Assembly (NCBI GenBank): GCA_046295975.1
Contig: JBKBMG010000014.1
Location: 1 to 64,000 of the forward strand
Direction of reading: 5' to 3'
DNA: 64,000 bases
Origin: UBA2357 sp046295975
Lineage (GTDB): Bacteria > Pseudomonadota > Gammaproteobacteria > Burkholderiales > Rhodocyclaceae
Below the pieces are notes generated by a model. It worked only from the letters and a program-made list of their open reading frames with translations, made no database searches and was not told the DNA's origin. Positions 1-7,458 of the stretch are shown in pieces (the stretch's first letter is position 1; each line of letters begins with the position of its first letter). Position numbers and translations under genes: made by a program.

Positions 1-57
1 TGATGTCCTGTCGTTACTCCCGGCGCATCACCGGGCCTGACCTCCGACGGTCAGCAA

Positions 58-113
58 CTGGGGGATTTTGAAGTGGCCATCACTGGGGGATTTTGGGTGG
101 CCGCCGGGGGACA
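58..113. repeat. tandem IS21-like terminal repeats (element remnant)
   Basis: Two near-identical units, CTGGGGGATTTTGAAGTGGCC at 58 and CTGGGGGATTTTGGGTGGCC at 83, are followed by a partial third unit, GCCGGGGGACAC. Short direct repeats that share a GGGGATTTT core and are stacked at the element edge are typical of IS21-family ends. No istA or istB is visible to the right, so either the element lies to the left of the window or only an end remains. The family assignment is from memory of such ends. Confidence 0.5.
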
Positions 114-517
114 CGTTTACCGATAACGACGAATTGGACTACCTATGCGGACGTTCGATCTTTGACGGGAAACAATGGAACGAGGTTCAGTTAGATTTTC
201 TTTATAGCCACTACGTTCAATTCAATCCGCTTACTGATGCTGGAAAAATATACTATTTACCCACATTTCTAGAGTATTTTTATGACACAAGACGAACCAA
301 TATCGAATGGTATTACCACTTTATGGATGATCTTGTGAACGCATTCGTTCGACGCAATTCTCCATACGCTAGGCTCAATGAGTTGAATCCCAATCAAGCC
401 AAACTCATCGCCTTGTTTTTGGCAAATATTGCAAACCTACTTCCGGCTGATCGCCACGATGCCAATCAGGCTCAAGCCGCTTTAACCAGCTACTGGGGCA
501 ACTTCCTCCTGTTTTGA
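68..517 (+). CDS. hypothetical protein with 5' end overwritten by an insertion-element end (possibly DUF6714-like)
   Basis: The open frame gives 149 residues, but the first 14 or so are encoded by the IS-like repeats, so the native start has been lost and this is probably the 3' part of a truncated gene. The remainder is rich in aromatic and acidic residues, with a YYLPTFLEYF segment around residues 60-72. A segment of this kind (leucine/alanine-rich helix, then Y-Y-L-P-x-F-L) recalls small DUF6714-type proteins, but this is a guess. The gene is visibly AT-richer than its surroundings, in line with horizontal origin. Function is unknown. Confidence 0.45.
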   Translation: MKWPSLGDFGWPPGDTFTDNDELDYLCGRSIFDGKQWNEVQLDFLYSHYVQFNPLTDAGKIYYLPTFLEYFYDTRRTNIEWYYHFMDDLVNAFVRRNSPYARLNELNPNQAKLIALFLANIANLLPADRHDANQAQAALTSYWGNFLLF

Positions 518-829
518 AAGACATCAATCGAAGCTCAACCGCCACGGTCACTGCCAGCGTCGCTTTGCATGGCACAACCACATCATGATCGGCCACAACG
601 CATGGCGACACGCGCGGGCGGACCGCGCGATCCTGGCTGCACGCCATCAGACGTATCTCGTGGCCCGCGAAGGTAATGCCGCGCGCTACGACCTCGTGCG
701 CGAGCACGAATTTCCTGAAGGGCTCTCCCATCGCCGCGTGATGCGCTCGCCGACGTCATGTCATCCGAATGCAGCTTCCCTGCTGTTCGAGGCCCACGGG
801 TTGTCGCGACATCTGCGGATGTGTAGGCA
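518..829. other. intergenic stretch with no convincing gene
   Basis: An 82-residue frame is open from 585 to 833 on the plus strand and a 108-residue frame on the minus strand. Neither has a ribosome binding site, recognisable domain or credible composition. The GC content jumps relative to both neighbours, so this may be a fragment of something else inserted between two low-GC genes. I see nothing assignable in it. Confidence 0.4.
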
Positions 830-1321
830 GTGAAAAAGAATGGTCTGTATGTTCTTACGGCAATGTCGATCCTTGCCTCTCTATATTTTTATATTCATGT
901 ATACAATCACGTAACTCACTGCATTAAATCGAAATTGTTCTGCGTATCCGTCAAAGGGTCTTGGATCTCTCCTGACCTAATGCGAGGAGAGCAGAGCATC
1001 GTCTTGATACGGAGAGATGGGCTATTCCGGGTAACGGAATCAAGCGTTCAAATGGATTTTCTGTTTTTCTTTGAATCACCATTGATTCTAGATACGACTG
1101 ACCTCGAGTTTGTGGATTACTCTTTTGGACGCGGGTTTCTGATTGACAAATCAACCCGTCCGCCCGAAATCGACGAGTCGTCGGCATCACTGTTCTTCAG
1201 AGTTTTCCACGAAGCGGTCTATTTTCCTGAACACAAATCCCTGGTTCGATGCAGAAACGGTAGTTGCATCGAGTTCATCAGCAATATCAGCAGCGATAAG
1301 CAACTCACGGAAGGTCGTTAG
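830..1321 (+). CDS. hypothetical protein with one N-terminal membrane segment
   Basis: The 163-residue protein starts at GTG. A hydrophobic segment at residues 6-24 (LYVLTAMSILASLYFYIHVY) predicts a single membrane anchor or uncleaved signal, with the rest outside the cytoplasm. Several cysteines (C31, C38 and a CRNGSC pair near residues 138-143) could form disulfides. Codon use and base composition are much AT-richer than in the rest of the window. Family unknown. Its position next to another low-GC orphan and an element end suggests a mobile cargo or immunity-type gene, but nothing in the sequence proves this. Confidence 0.55.
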   Translation: MKKNGLYVLTAMSILASLYFYIHVYNHVTHCIKSKLFCVSVKGSWISPDLMRGEQSIVLIRRDGLFRVTESSVQMDFLFFFESPLILDTTDLEFVDYSFGRGFLIDKSTRPPEIDESSASLFFRVFHEAVYFPEHKSLVRCRNGSCIEFISNISSDKQLTEGR

Positions 1322-1417
1322 CCTGAAGGCACGACGGGTCAAATTGGCGGGCGCTCAGGATTCATCGACAGACTCGATTTCGGTACCTACGGTCAGACAA
1401 CGCATCGAGGTTTTCCC

Positions 1418-1972
1418 ATGCTGACAACGATTCCTGAGGCCTTCGCGCTCGCTGAATGGTATGAGCAGTTTGTCTTACTGCTGGCGGCTGCGGTGTTCAT
1501 TATCTGGATGTGGCGCGAGATTCGGTGGAACCCGCTACCGTCTGGCCCGGTGGCGCTTGGGCGGGGATTCGCACTGTTGATCGGTGGGCCAGTGGTGGCA
1601 ATGGTGGCCGCGTCCGCGGCGTATTTCCTGATCGAGTTCGTTACTGCCTTACCCACATACCCGCTCACCCATCTCATTCAACTTGCGGCAATTCTTGGCT
1701 ACGCGGGCTGGAGCGCATGCCGCAGCCGCGAGCCGGTCGGGGGCTTCGTGTTCATGCTGCTTGCGGGCTTTTCGTTCATCCCCTATGCACTTCTGGTGCT
1801 CACCGCGTTCGCGGGGGTTTCGTGGCGTTTCGATCTGATCGCATTGGGAATGTATGCACCGCTGATCGCTCTCGGTGCCAGCCTCGCGCGGCGTGCGGAG
1901 GGGCGAGAGCGCCTGGGCGTGCGCTTGACGGAATCGGCTACCGACGGAACGGATGGCGGTCGGTCGGCGTAG
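1418..1972 (+). CDS. hypothetical integral membrane protein
   Basis: The 184-residue protein has four or five hydrophobic segments, at about residues 17-33, 48-72, 85-97, 108-128 and 138-155. The C-terminal tail is basic and then polar. Base composition is typical of the chromosome, so this marks the end of the low-GC patch. It ends 122 bases before the SMR pump gene, on the same strand. I do not recognise a family and assign no function. Confidence 0.6.
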   Translation: MLTTIPEAFALAEWYEQFVLLLAAAVFIIWMWREIRWNPLPSGPVALGRGFALLIGGPVVAMVAASAAYFLIEFVTALPTYPLTHLIQLAAILGYAGWSACRSREPVGGFVFMLLAGFSFIPYALLVLTAFAGVSWRFDLIALGMYAPLIALGASLARRAEGRERLGVRLTESATDGTDGGRSA

Positions 1973-2094
1973 CTTGGTTGGTGTGGGGTCTGGGTCGCGA
2001 TGCTCGGCTGTGTGCGATCTGGCACAATGCGGCGGCACATCCTGCTCGCCGGGAGGGACTTTTCCCGGCACAGCCCGACACGGAGCGTGACGTC

Positions 2095-2424
2095 ATGCAG
2101 TGGCTGTTCCTTGGTATCGCGATCGTAGCGGAAGTGATCGCCACGTCGGCCCTCAAGGCGGCGGACGGATTTTCGCGGGTGGGGCCTTCGGTGGTGGTGG
2201 TGATCGGCTACGCGATCGCCTTTCTGTTTCTGTCGCTGACGCTGCGCACCATCCCGGTGGGGGTGGCGTATGCGATCTGGTCCGGCGCGGGGGTGGCGCT
2301 GATCACGCTGGTGGCGTGGCTGCTCTACGGGCAGCGCCTTGACGGACCAGCCCTGGTGGGACTGGGCTTGATTGTGGCGGGAGTGGTGGTGCTGAACGTG
2401 TTCTCGAAGTCGGTGACGCATTGA
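2095..2424 (+). CDS. small multidrug resistance (SMR) efflux protein, EmrE type
   Basis: The 109-residue protein has four membrane helices. The essential proton- and substrate-binding glutamate is E13, in an AEVIATSALK segment, and the SMR signature A-Y-A-I-W-S-G-x-G follows in helix 3 with its conserved tryptophan. The C-terminal sequence closely parallels E. coli EmrE. SMR proteins work as antiparallel dimers that exchange protons for cationic compounds. The loop and helix 2 residues look like the drug-exporter branch rather than the guanidinium (Gdx) branch, and I find no clear guanidine riboswitch upstream. The frame stays open to 1510, but the ATG at 2095 gives the standard family length. 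Confidence 0.9.
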   Translation: MQWLFLGIAIVAEVIATSALKAADGFSRVGPSVVVVIGYAIAFLFLSLTLRTIPVGVAYAIWSGAGVALITLVAWLLYGQRLDGPALVGLGLIVAGVVVLNVFSKSVTH

Positions 2425-2494
2425 CGGGGCCGCTTGGCAACGGTGGGGCGTGGCCCGGTCAATGCGCACGGCGCCCGCAGAGCGGTTCGGACGC

Positions 2495-3391
2495 TCACGC
2501 GGGGACCTCCCGCTTGCCTCGTTGCTGGTAGATGACCGCGCACACGATCATTATCAGGCCCACCCAGGTCGCGGGCGCAATGCCCTCGCCTAGCAGGCGG
2601 TTGATGAAGAACAGGGACAGGAAGGGCGACAGGAAGATCAGGTTGCCGATGCGGGCGACATTGTCCGCGTAGCGCAGGGCGGTGAGCCACAGCATGAAGG
2701 TGACGCCCATTTCGAACAGGCCCACGTAGACCGCACCGGCGAATCCCTGCAGGCCGGGCAGCATCCATTCGCCCTGCAGCAGCATCACCAGCCACACCAG
2801 GGGCGTGCCGAAGGCGAAGCACAGGAATAAGGTAATGGTCGCCGGTGCGGTGGCTCGCGTGTTGAGCACCCAGTACAGCGCCCAGATCACGGTGCTGCCT
2901 AGTGCCAGCGCCACACCCAGAGGGTTGTCGAATTCCAGTGCCAGCACGTTGCCGCGGGTGGCGATGACCACCGCGCCGAGATAGCCGACCAGCAGGGCGG
3001 CGGCGTCCCGCTTGCCGAGCTTCTGCTTGAGCAGTGGCACGGCAAGCAGCGACAGCGTAAGCGCCCAGGTGTAGTTCAGCGTCTGCGCCTGCTGGGCAGG
3101 GAGCAGGTCGTAAGCGGTCAGCACAATCAGGTAATAGGCGCAGGGGTTGAGCGCCCCCATGCAGGCGTAATAGAGCGGACGCTCGCCAAGGGCCTGAGCC
3201 ACCGCACGCCACTCGCCGCGCCAGCTCACCGCCACGGCCAGCACGCCCGTCGACACCAGCCCGGCCCAGGCCAGCAGCTGGGTGGGAGTCATGACCTGTA
3301 GCGACAGCTTGAACGCGGTTGCGGCGGTGGACCACAACACCACGGCCGCGATGGCGAAGTACATGGCACGACGTTGATTGGTTTGACGCAT
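2495..3391 (-). CDS. EamA/DMT-superfamily transporter
   Basis: The 298-residue protein has ten predicted membrane helices arranged as two EamA repeats (about residues 10-140 and 155-290), the usual drug/metabolite transporter architecture. Such proteins typically export amino acids or other metabolites. It is convergent with the SMR gene and divergent from the LDH2-type reductase gene, with 167 bases between the two starts. That arrangement could mean shared regulation with the reductase, and so a link to proline or hydroxyproline metabolism, but this is inference. The substrate cannot be read from sequence. Confidence 0.85.
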   Translation of the reverse strand: MRQTNQRRAMYFAIAAVVLWSTAATAFKLSLQVMTPTQLLAWAGLVSTGVLAVAVSWRGEWRAVAQALGERPLYYACMGALNPCAYYLIVLTAYDLLPAQQAQTLNYTWALTLSLLAVPLLKQKLGKRDAAALLVGYLGAVVIATRGNVLALEFDNPLGVALALGSTVIWALYWVLNTRATAPATITLFLCFAFGTPLVWLVMLLQGEWMLPGLQGFAGAVYVGLFEMGVTFMLWLTALRYADNVARIGNLIFLSPFLSLFFINRLLGEGIAPATWVGLIMIVCAVIYQQRGKREVPA

Positions 3392-3558
3392 GGCAGGGCG
3401 CTCGGGGCTCGATCGGAAATGCCGACGGGCATCTTAGCGGATTGCCACGTCGGCGCCTGCGCTGTGCCGATTTCGTCAGGCCACATGCGCAGCTGCGACA
3501 AGAATTCCTGGCCACGGCAGGCATAGTAGGACGCTTCTCACCCCAGGAGGCCACAGCC

Positions 3559-4593
3559 ATGACGATACGACTGTCTCTCGACCAGGCGCACGAACTCGCC
3601 TGCCGCATTCTGCGCCACCACGGTTTTGCCGAAGCCCATGTCGCGGCTGTGGCCGATACGGTGGTAGCCGGTCAGCGCGATGAATGCGCGTCGCACGGGT
3701 TGTACCGCCTCATCGGCTGCATTGCGACCCTACGAGCGGGCAAGGTATCTCCCAATGCCGAGCCGTTGGTGCTGGACCATGCGCCGGGCATCGTCCGGGT
3801 AGACGCCCGCGGCGGCTTCTCGCCCCTGGCATTTGTCGCGGGTCTGCCGGCCCTGGCCGACAAGGCCCGTCACAACGGTATTGCCGCCATGGCGATCAAC
3901 CAGTGTGTGCATTTCTCGGCACTCTGGGTGGAACTGGAGCGCATCGCCGAACTCGGGCTGGTGGGCCTGGCGTGCACGCCCAGCCACGCCTGGGTAGCAC
4001 CCGCTGGCGGGCGCAAGCCGGTATTCGGTACCAACCCGATTGCCTTCGCCTGGCCACGCAAAGGCCAGCCGCCTTTCGTGTTCGATTTCGCGACCAGTGC
4101 CATCGCCCGCGGTGACATCGAGTTGCACCGTCGGGCGGGCCGCCCGATCCCGCCTGGGTGGGGCGTGGATGAGCATGGCAAGCCGTGCGAAGATCCCGCT
4201 GAAGTGCTGGATCACGGCGCCATGCTCACTTTCGGCGGGCACAAGGGCTCGGCTCTGGCCGCCATGGTCGAACTCATCGCCGGCCCGCTGATCGGGGACC
4301 TGACCAGCCAGGAGTCGCTGGAGTTCGATGCCGGCTGCAAGGTATCGCCGTTTCATGGCGAGCTCATCCTCGCCCTCGACCCCGAGCGCTTCCTCGGCAC
4401 GCAGGCACACACCCATCTCGCCCGCGCCGAACGCGTATTCGCCGGCATGCAGCAGGAAGGGGCACGCCTGCCCTCGCAGCGACGTTTCGAGGCGCGTGCG
4501 CGCAGCATCGCCCAGGGCGTGGAACTGCCAAGCGCCCTGCATGCCGATCTACTGGCCCTGCTCGAGGCCCCGCCCGCAACAGGGGCGGCATAG
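3559..4593 (+). CDS. malate/L-lactate dehydrogenase (LDH2) family; probable delta1-pyrroline-2-carboxylate reductase
   Basis: The 344-residue protein is an LDH2/YlbC-family oxidoreductase. The branch that includes DpkA and LhpD reduces delta1-piperideine-2-carboxylate or delta1-pyrroline-2-carboxylate with NAD(P)H. Family hallmarks seen are an early RDECASHG segment (catalytic histidine region), GTNPIAFAWP, and TFGGHKGSALA near the C-terminus. The ATG at 3559 is chosen because a strong AGGAGG lies at 3545-3550. The frame extends upstream but without a ribosome binding site. The hydroxyproline regulon begins about 3 kb further on, and cyclic imino acids are intermediates there, so imino-acid reduction is the most economical role. 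Malate or lactate dehydrogenase activity is less likely. Confidence 0.75.
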   Translation: MTIRLSLDQAHELACRILRHHGFAEAHVAAVADTVVAGQRDECASHGLYRLIGCIATLRAGKVSPNAEPLVLDHAPGIVRVDARGGFSPLAFVAGLPALADKARHNGIAAMAINQCVHFSALWVELERIAELGLVGLACTPSHAWVAPAGGRKPVFGTNPIAFAWPRKGQPPFVFDFATSAIARGDIELHRRAGRPIPPGWGVDEHGKPCEDPAEVLDHGAMLTFGGHKGSALAAMVELIAGPLIGDLTSQESLEFDAGCKVSPFHGELILALDPERFLGTQAHTHLARAERVFAGMQQEGARLPSQRRFEARARSIAQGVELPSALHADLLALLEAPPATGAA

Positions 4594-4636
4594 ACGCTAC
4601 GCACCCTCGGCCACAACCGGGCCGGGGCAAAGTACT

Positions 4637-4665
4637 TTGACATCATCGCTGCATGACTTTGTAAT
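4637..4665 (+). promoter_or_regulatory. sigma-70 type promoter
   Basis: A perfect -35 hexamer TTGACA (4637-4642) is followed after 17 bases by TGTAAT (4660-4665, five of six consensus positions). It lies 65 bases before the ATG at 4731 and points at the AsmA-like gene. Confidence 0.7.
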
Positions 4666-4730
4666 TTTCGTGACATAATCGCGGCTTTCGTAATCGGGTG
4701 GGACCGCCTTGACCATCCCCGGAGAAGCCG

Positions 4731-6083
4731 ATGGAAGCCCTCGCTGCGATCGTGTTCCAGTTCATCATCATCTCCCTCGCGCCGGTCTGGGCGGTGACGA
4801 CGGTGGTGGTCAGCGCTCTTTTCGAACTCGCCCTCTTCGTCGCGAACAAGCTGTTTCGCGCCATCGGCCTGAGCGCGCACAAGGCGCCTCCCCTGTCACG
4901 TTCGCCAACGAGCACCACCCCTGCACAGGCGACGATGCGGGCCGGCCCCGCCGCTTCGTCATCGTCCGTCTCACCCTTGTCGCGCCTCGCCCGCAAGGTG
5001 CTTCGCGTCGTGTTGGTGGTTGGCGTCCTTGCCGGCGCCATGATCGTGGTGATCGACGCCTTCTACTTCGCCCCCGCATTGCGCTGGGCCTTCGGTCAGC
5101 TCGAACAGCGCAGCGGCTATGCACTGCGCTTCTCCGACGCCCAGGGTTCGATCATCCGCGGCCGCTTGTCGGTGACCGACGCCAGCGTAAAGCGCTATAC
5201 CGGTGACGGGATCGCCGTCGATTTGACGATCGGGCAGCTCGACCTCGACCTGCGAATGACGAGCCTGCTGACCGGCCCATTCCGTGAATTCCACCTCAAC
5301 AGCCTGTCGCTGTCCGAGGTCCGCGGCGAGCTACGCCTTCCTACCACCACGCCCCCCGCGAGCCACGCACCCGGCAAACCCACCGGAACGGCTGACCGAC
5401 GGCGCTTCACGACCGGCGATGCCCACCTGGAAGGCATAGACATCCGCGTGCTGCGTGCGGGAAAAGCGCCCATCGAACTGGTCATCGAGCACGCCCACGT
5501 CGCACCTTTCGACAGCCGCAGCGCGCTTTTCCACCTGTTCTTCCGTTCCAATCTGGAAGCGCGGGTGAACACGGCGCGGCTCAATGTCACGACCAAGGCC
5601 ACCTCGCCGACCGGACGCCACACCCAATGGGCCCTGATAGACCTGCCGATCGACGTGCTGGCGCAGGCACAGGCAAGCCCCCCCTTCACCTGGTTCAGCG
5701 GCGGCACGCTGTCCGCCACCGTGGAGGACCGCTGGGAACTGGACGACCTCGCCATCGAGATGGACTGGCGACTCGCATTGCGCGACATCACCCTGCTGCC
5801 GGCCAATGCCGTAGCAGCCACTGAGCGTCCGCTCCTCATCCCGCTCGCGCGCTACGTCGACGCCCAGCAAGGTCGCGCTGACCTGGCATTCACCCTGCAA
5901 CTCGACCGCCAGGCGATCGAGGGCGAAGGCTCGGACGACCTCCGGGCGCTACTGCGAGCGCTGGCAGACGCGGTGCTCAGCAACGTTGTTACTCGGCCAC
6001 CAGCCGAAACAGGCACCGCCTCCCGTTCGGAGCGGCCGAGCCTGAACCTGCGACGCCTTAGGGAGCAAACGCCAGACCGCTGA
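4731..6083 (+). CDS. AsmA-like membrane-anchored periplasmic protein
   Basis: The 450-residue protein has two closely spaced N-terminal hydrophobic segments (about residues 5-42), a proline/serine-rich linker, and a strong membrane segment at about 88-113. After this comes a region starting with 'GYALRFSDAQGSIIRGRLSV', typical of the lipid-transfer AsmA/TamB/DUF748 group: a long run of alternating beta strands describing inner function layers. Proteins of this type bridge the periplasm and affect phospholipid transport to the outer membrane. The assignment rests on the pattern of the post-membrane segment and the beta-rich composition, not on a catalytic motif. It has its own promoter (4637-4665) and no operon partner. 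Confidence 0.55.
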   Translation: MEALAAIVFQFIIISLAPVWAVTTVVVSALFELALFVANKLFRAIGLSAHKAPPLSRSPTSTTPAQATMRAGPAASSSSVSPLSRLARKVLRVVLVVGVLAGAMIVVIDAFYFAPALRWAFGQLEQRSGYALRFSDAQGSIIRGRLSVTDASVKRYTGDGIAVDLTIGQLDLDLRMTSLLTGPFREFHLNSLSLSEVRGELRLPTTTPPASHAPGKPTGTADRRRFTTGDAHLEGIDIRVLRAGKAPIELVIEHAHVAPFDSRSALFHLFFRSNLEARVNTARLNVTTKATSPTGRHTQWALIDLPIDVLAQAQASPPFTWFSGGTLSATVEDRWELDDLAIEMDWRLALRDITLLPANAVAATERPLLIPLARYVDAQQGRADLAFTLQLDRQAIEGEGSDDLRALLRALADAVLSNVVTRPPAETGTASRSERPSLNLRRLREQTPDR

Positions 6084-6290
6084 GGCCGGCGGCCGCCAAT
6101 TGCTTCAATCCGCACGGACTCAGGACATACGACGATCGAGTTGGCGGCAGGGATGACCGAAAACGCCCGAAGAGATGTGGATGTCGTGTCGGAATTACTT
6201 ACACATTGCCTTGAATGACTTTCGCAAATCGGTTTTCAGCTTCATTCAAGACATTGTAATTTTTTAAGAATCTATATCACCTATGCGATA

Positions 6291-6306
6291 TGGCAAGAAT
6301 ATTGCA
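6291..6306 (+). promoter_or_regulatory. sigma-54 (RpoN) promoter, -24/-12
   Basis: TGGCAAGAATATTGCA matches the -24/-12 consensus TGGCAC-N5-TTGCA with the exact spacing and a single mismatch. It ends 78 bases before the ATG of the PEP-CTERM gene and points at it. The surrounding 6200-6300 is strikingly AT-rich for this genome, leaving room for an enhancer-binding protein site. PEP-CTERM genes in Zoogloea-like bacteria are known to depend on RpoN and the PrsK/PrsR system. Confidence 0.75.
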
Positions 6307-6384
6307 TGAGGCGTCGCTTAGACGGACCATATTGCATCACATCCGATGGCGCCCACCCAAATTCCGATCCAACGAGTACTCACT

Positions 6385-7398
6385 ATGCGTTCCACCTTGC
6401 AGCTTTCCAAACTCGTAGCTCCCGCCTTGAGCACCATTCTGCTCACCATGCTGTCCACGACCACGTTCGCTCAAACGAGTGTCAGCTCCATGGTCTGGTC
6501 TGGTTCTCCACCCTCCGCGCTCGTCGGCCACAGTCTCGAAGCCCGCGCGGAGGCCGGCGTCTTCAATACCGACACACCGGACGTTGATGGCCCCCGAACG
6601 CTTGCTCCAGGCGCAACGAATACGGGGGCGCTCGCCAGACAAAGTGACGAATCGGCCAGTGGTCAAGAGTCCTACACCACGAGTCACGCCTCGGGCTCTA
6701 TACTCAGCGAATTGATCGCAGTACACGCCAGCGGCCATGGTGTGTTTGATGCCTCGGCACAATTGACTCGCTCGTGGATCATCACGAACCTAAGCGAGAC
6801 TCCCTATTACTTCGACATCAGCTTCATCGTTTTCGGGGGCAGCATGGAGGCCAATAACTGGCTGGCTGGCGGCGCCGGCTATGCCGAGTACTCTATCGAT
6901 CTGCTCTACGATAGCTCGACGGTTTGGAGCAGTTATGCGCGCATCGATAGCGACGGCGTGCTCGTCAATCAAGGGAGCATACTTGAGGGAGCGTCGCAGT
7001 CCGGATCCTTCTTCGAGTGGGATGCAACCGTAGCGAGCTTTGGCCTGGGGGTGGTCATTCCCGGCGCAACAGTTAACCTGACCTACAACATGGTCGCACG
7101 TGCGGTTGGCGACTATGGAATCTTCGACAGCAGTCTATGGGAAGGTGACTGGCAGGATATCGAACTGTTTTGTCCAAGCCGTCAAGGTAGTGCGGAGAAC
7201 CTCTTTACCGTTTGCGGATCGTCCTTCGTGACCATTGGCGATCCGGGTGAACTCACCTCCACCCCACTTCTGACAGTTGTCACTCGCCCGTTCGACGGCG
7301 AAAGTACCGGTACCAACCCCGTGCCCGTGCCAGGTACGCTCGCGTTGCTTGCACTTGGTCTGCTGGCTGGCGCCGGCGTGCGTCGGCGACATCACTGA
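6385..7398 (+). CDS. PEP-CTERM sorting domain-containing exported protein
   Basis: The 337-residue protein has a signal peptide at residues 1-30 (cleavage after TTFAQ) and ends with NPVPVPGTLALLALGLLAGAG followed by RRRHH. This is the three-part PEP-CTERM signal: V-P-x-P motif, hydrophobic helix and basic tail. Exosortase cleaves there and the protein is released to the surface or exopolysaccharide matrix. The body is rich in serine, threonine and glycine, with no known domain. The ATG at 6385 is preferred over an upstream in-frame ATG at 6346 because it begins a clean signal peptide. It is a monocistronic unit between its sigma-54 promoter and a strong terminator. No exosortase gene is in the window. 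Confidence 0.85.
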   Translation: MRSTLQLSKLVAPALSTILLTMLSTTTFAQTSVSSMVWSGSPPSALVGHSLEARAEAGVFNTDTPDVDGPRTLAPGATNTGALARQSDESASGQESYTTSHASGSILSELIAVHASGHGVFDASAQLTRSWIITNLSETPYYFDISFIVFGGSMEANNWLAGGAGYAEYSIDLLYDSSTVWSSYARIDSDGVLVNQGSILEGASQSGSFFEWDATVASFGLGVVIPGATVNLTYNMVARAVGDYGIFDSSLWEGDWQDIELFCPSRQGSAENLFTVCGSSFVTIGDPGELTSTPLLTVVTRPFDGESTGTNPVPVPGTLALLALGLLAGAGVRRRHH

Positions 7399-7418
7399 CT
7401 CGGTTCGATGTATCACAA

Positions 7419-7443
7419 ACAACGGGCGCCGAGCGCCCGTTGT
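7419..7443. terminator. bidirectional hairpin terminator between convergent genes
   Basis: An 11-bp perfect stem (ACAACGGGCGC with its complement) encloses a CGA loop, between the ends of the PEP-CTERM gene and the aldehyde dehydrogenase gene. A short T-rich run (GTGCTTTCT) follows on the plus strand. Confidence 0.8.
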
Positions 7444-7458
7444 GCTTTCTGAAACACA

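Noticed and set aside
405..833. Rhs-type or transposase fragment between the two low-GC orphans
   Set aside because: No recognisable Rhs core or transposase motif could be read in either strand.
1973..2094. Guanidine riboswitch before the SMR gene
   Set aside because: The leader has a GGGAGG/CCCGGCA region but no convincing ACGR double hairpin or ykkC core, and the protein looks like the EmrE rather than the Gdx branch.
2325..3608. 427-residue minus-strand frame overlapping the EamA gene
   Set aside because: Arginine/proline-rich shadow frame of a high-GC gene; the 298-residue frame has the helices and family pattern.
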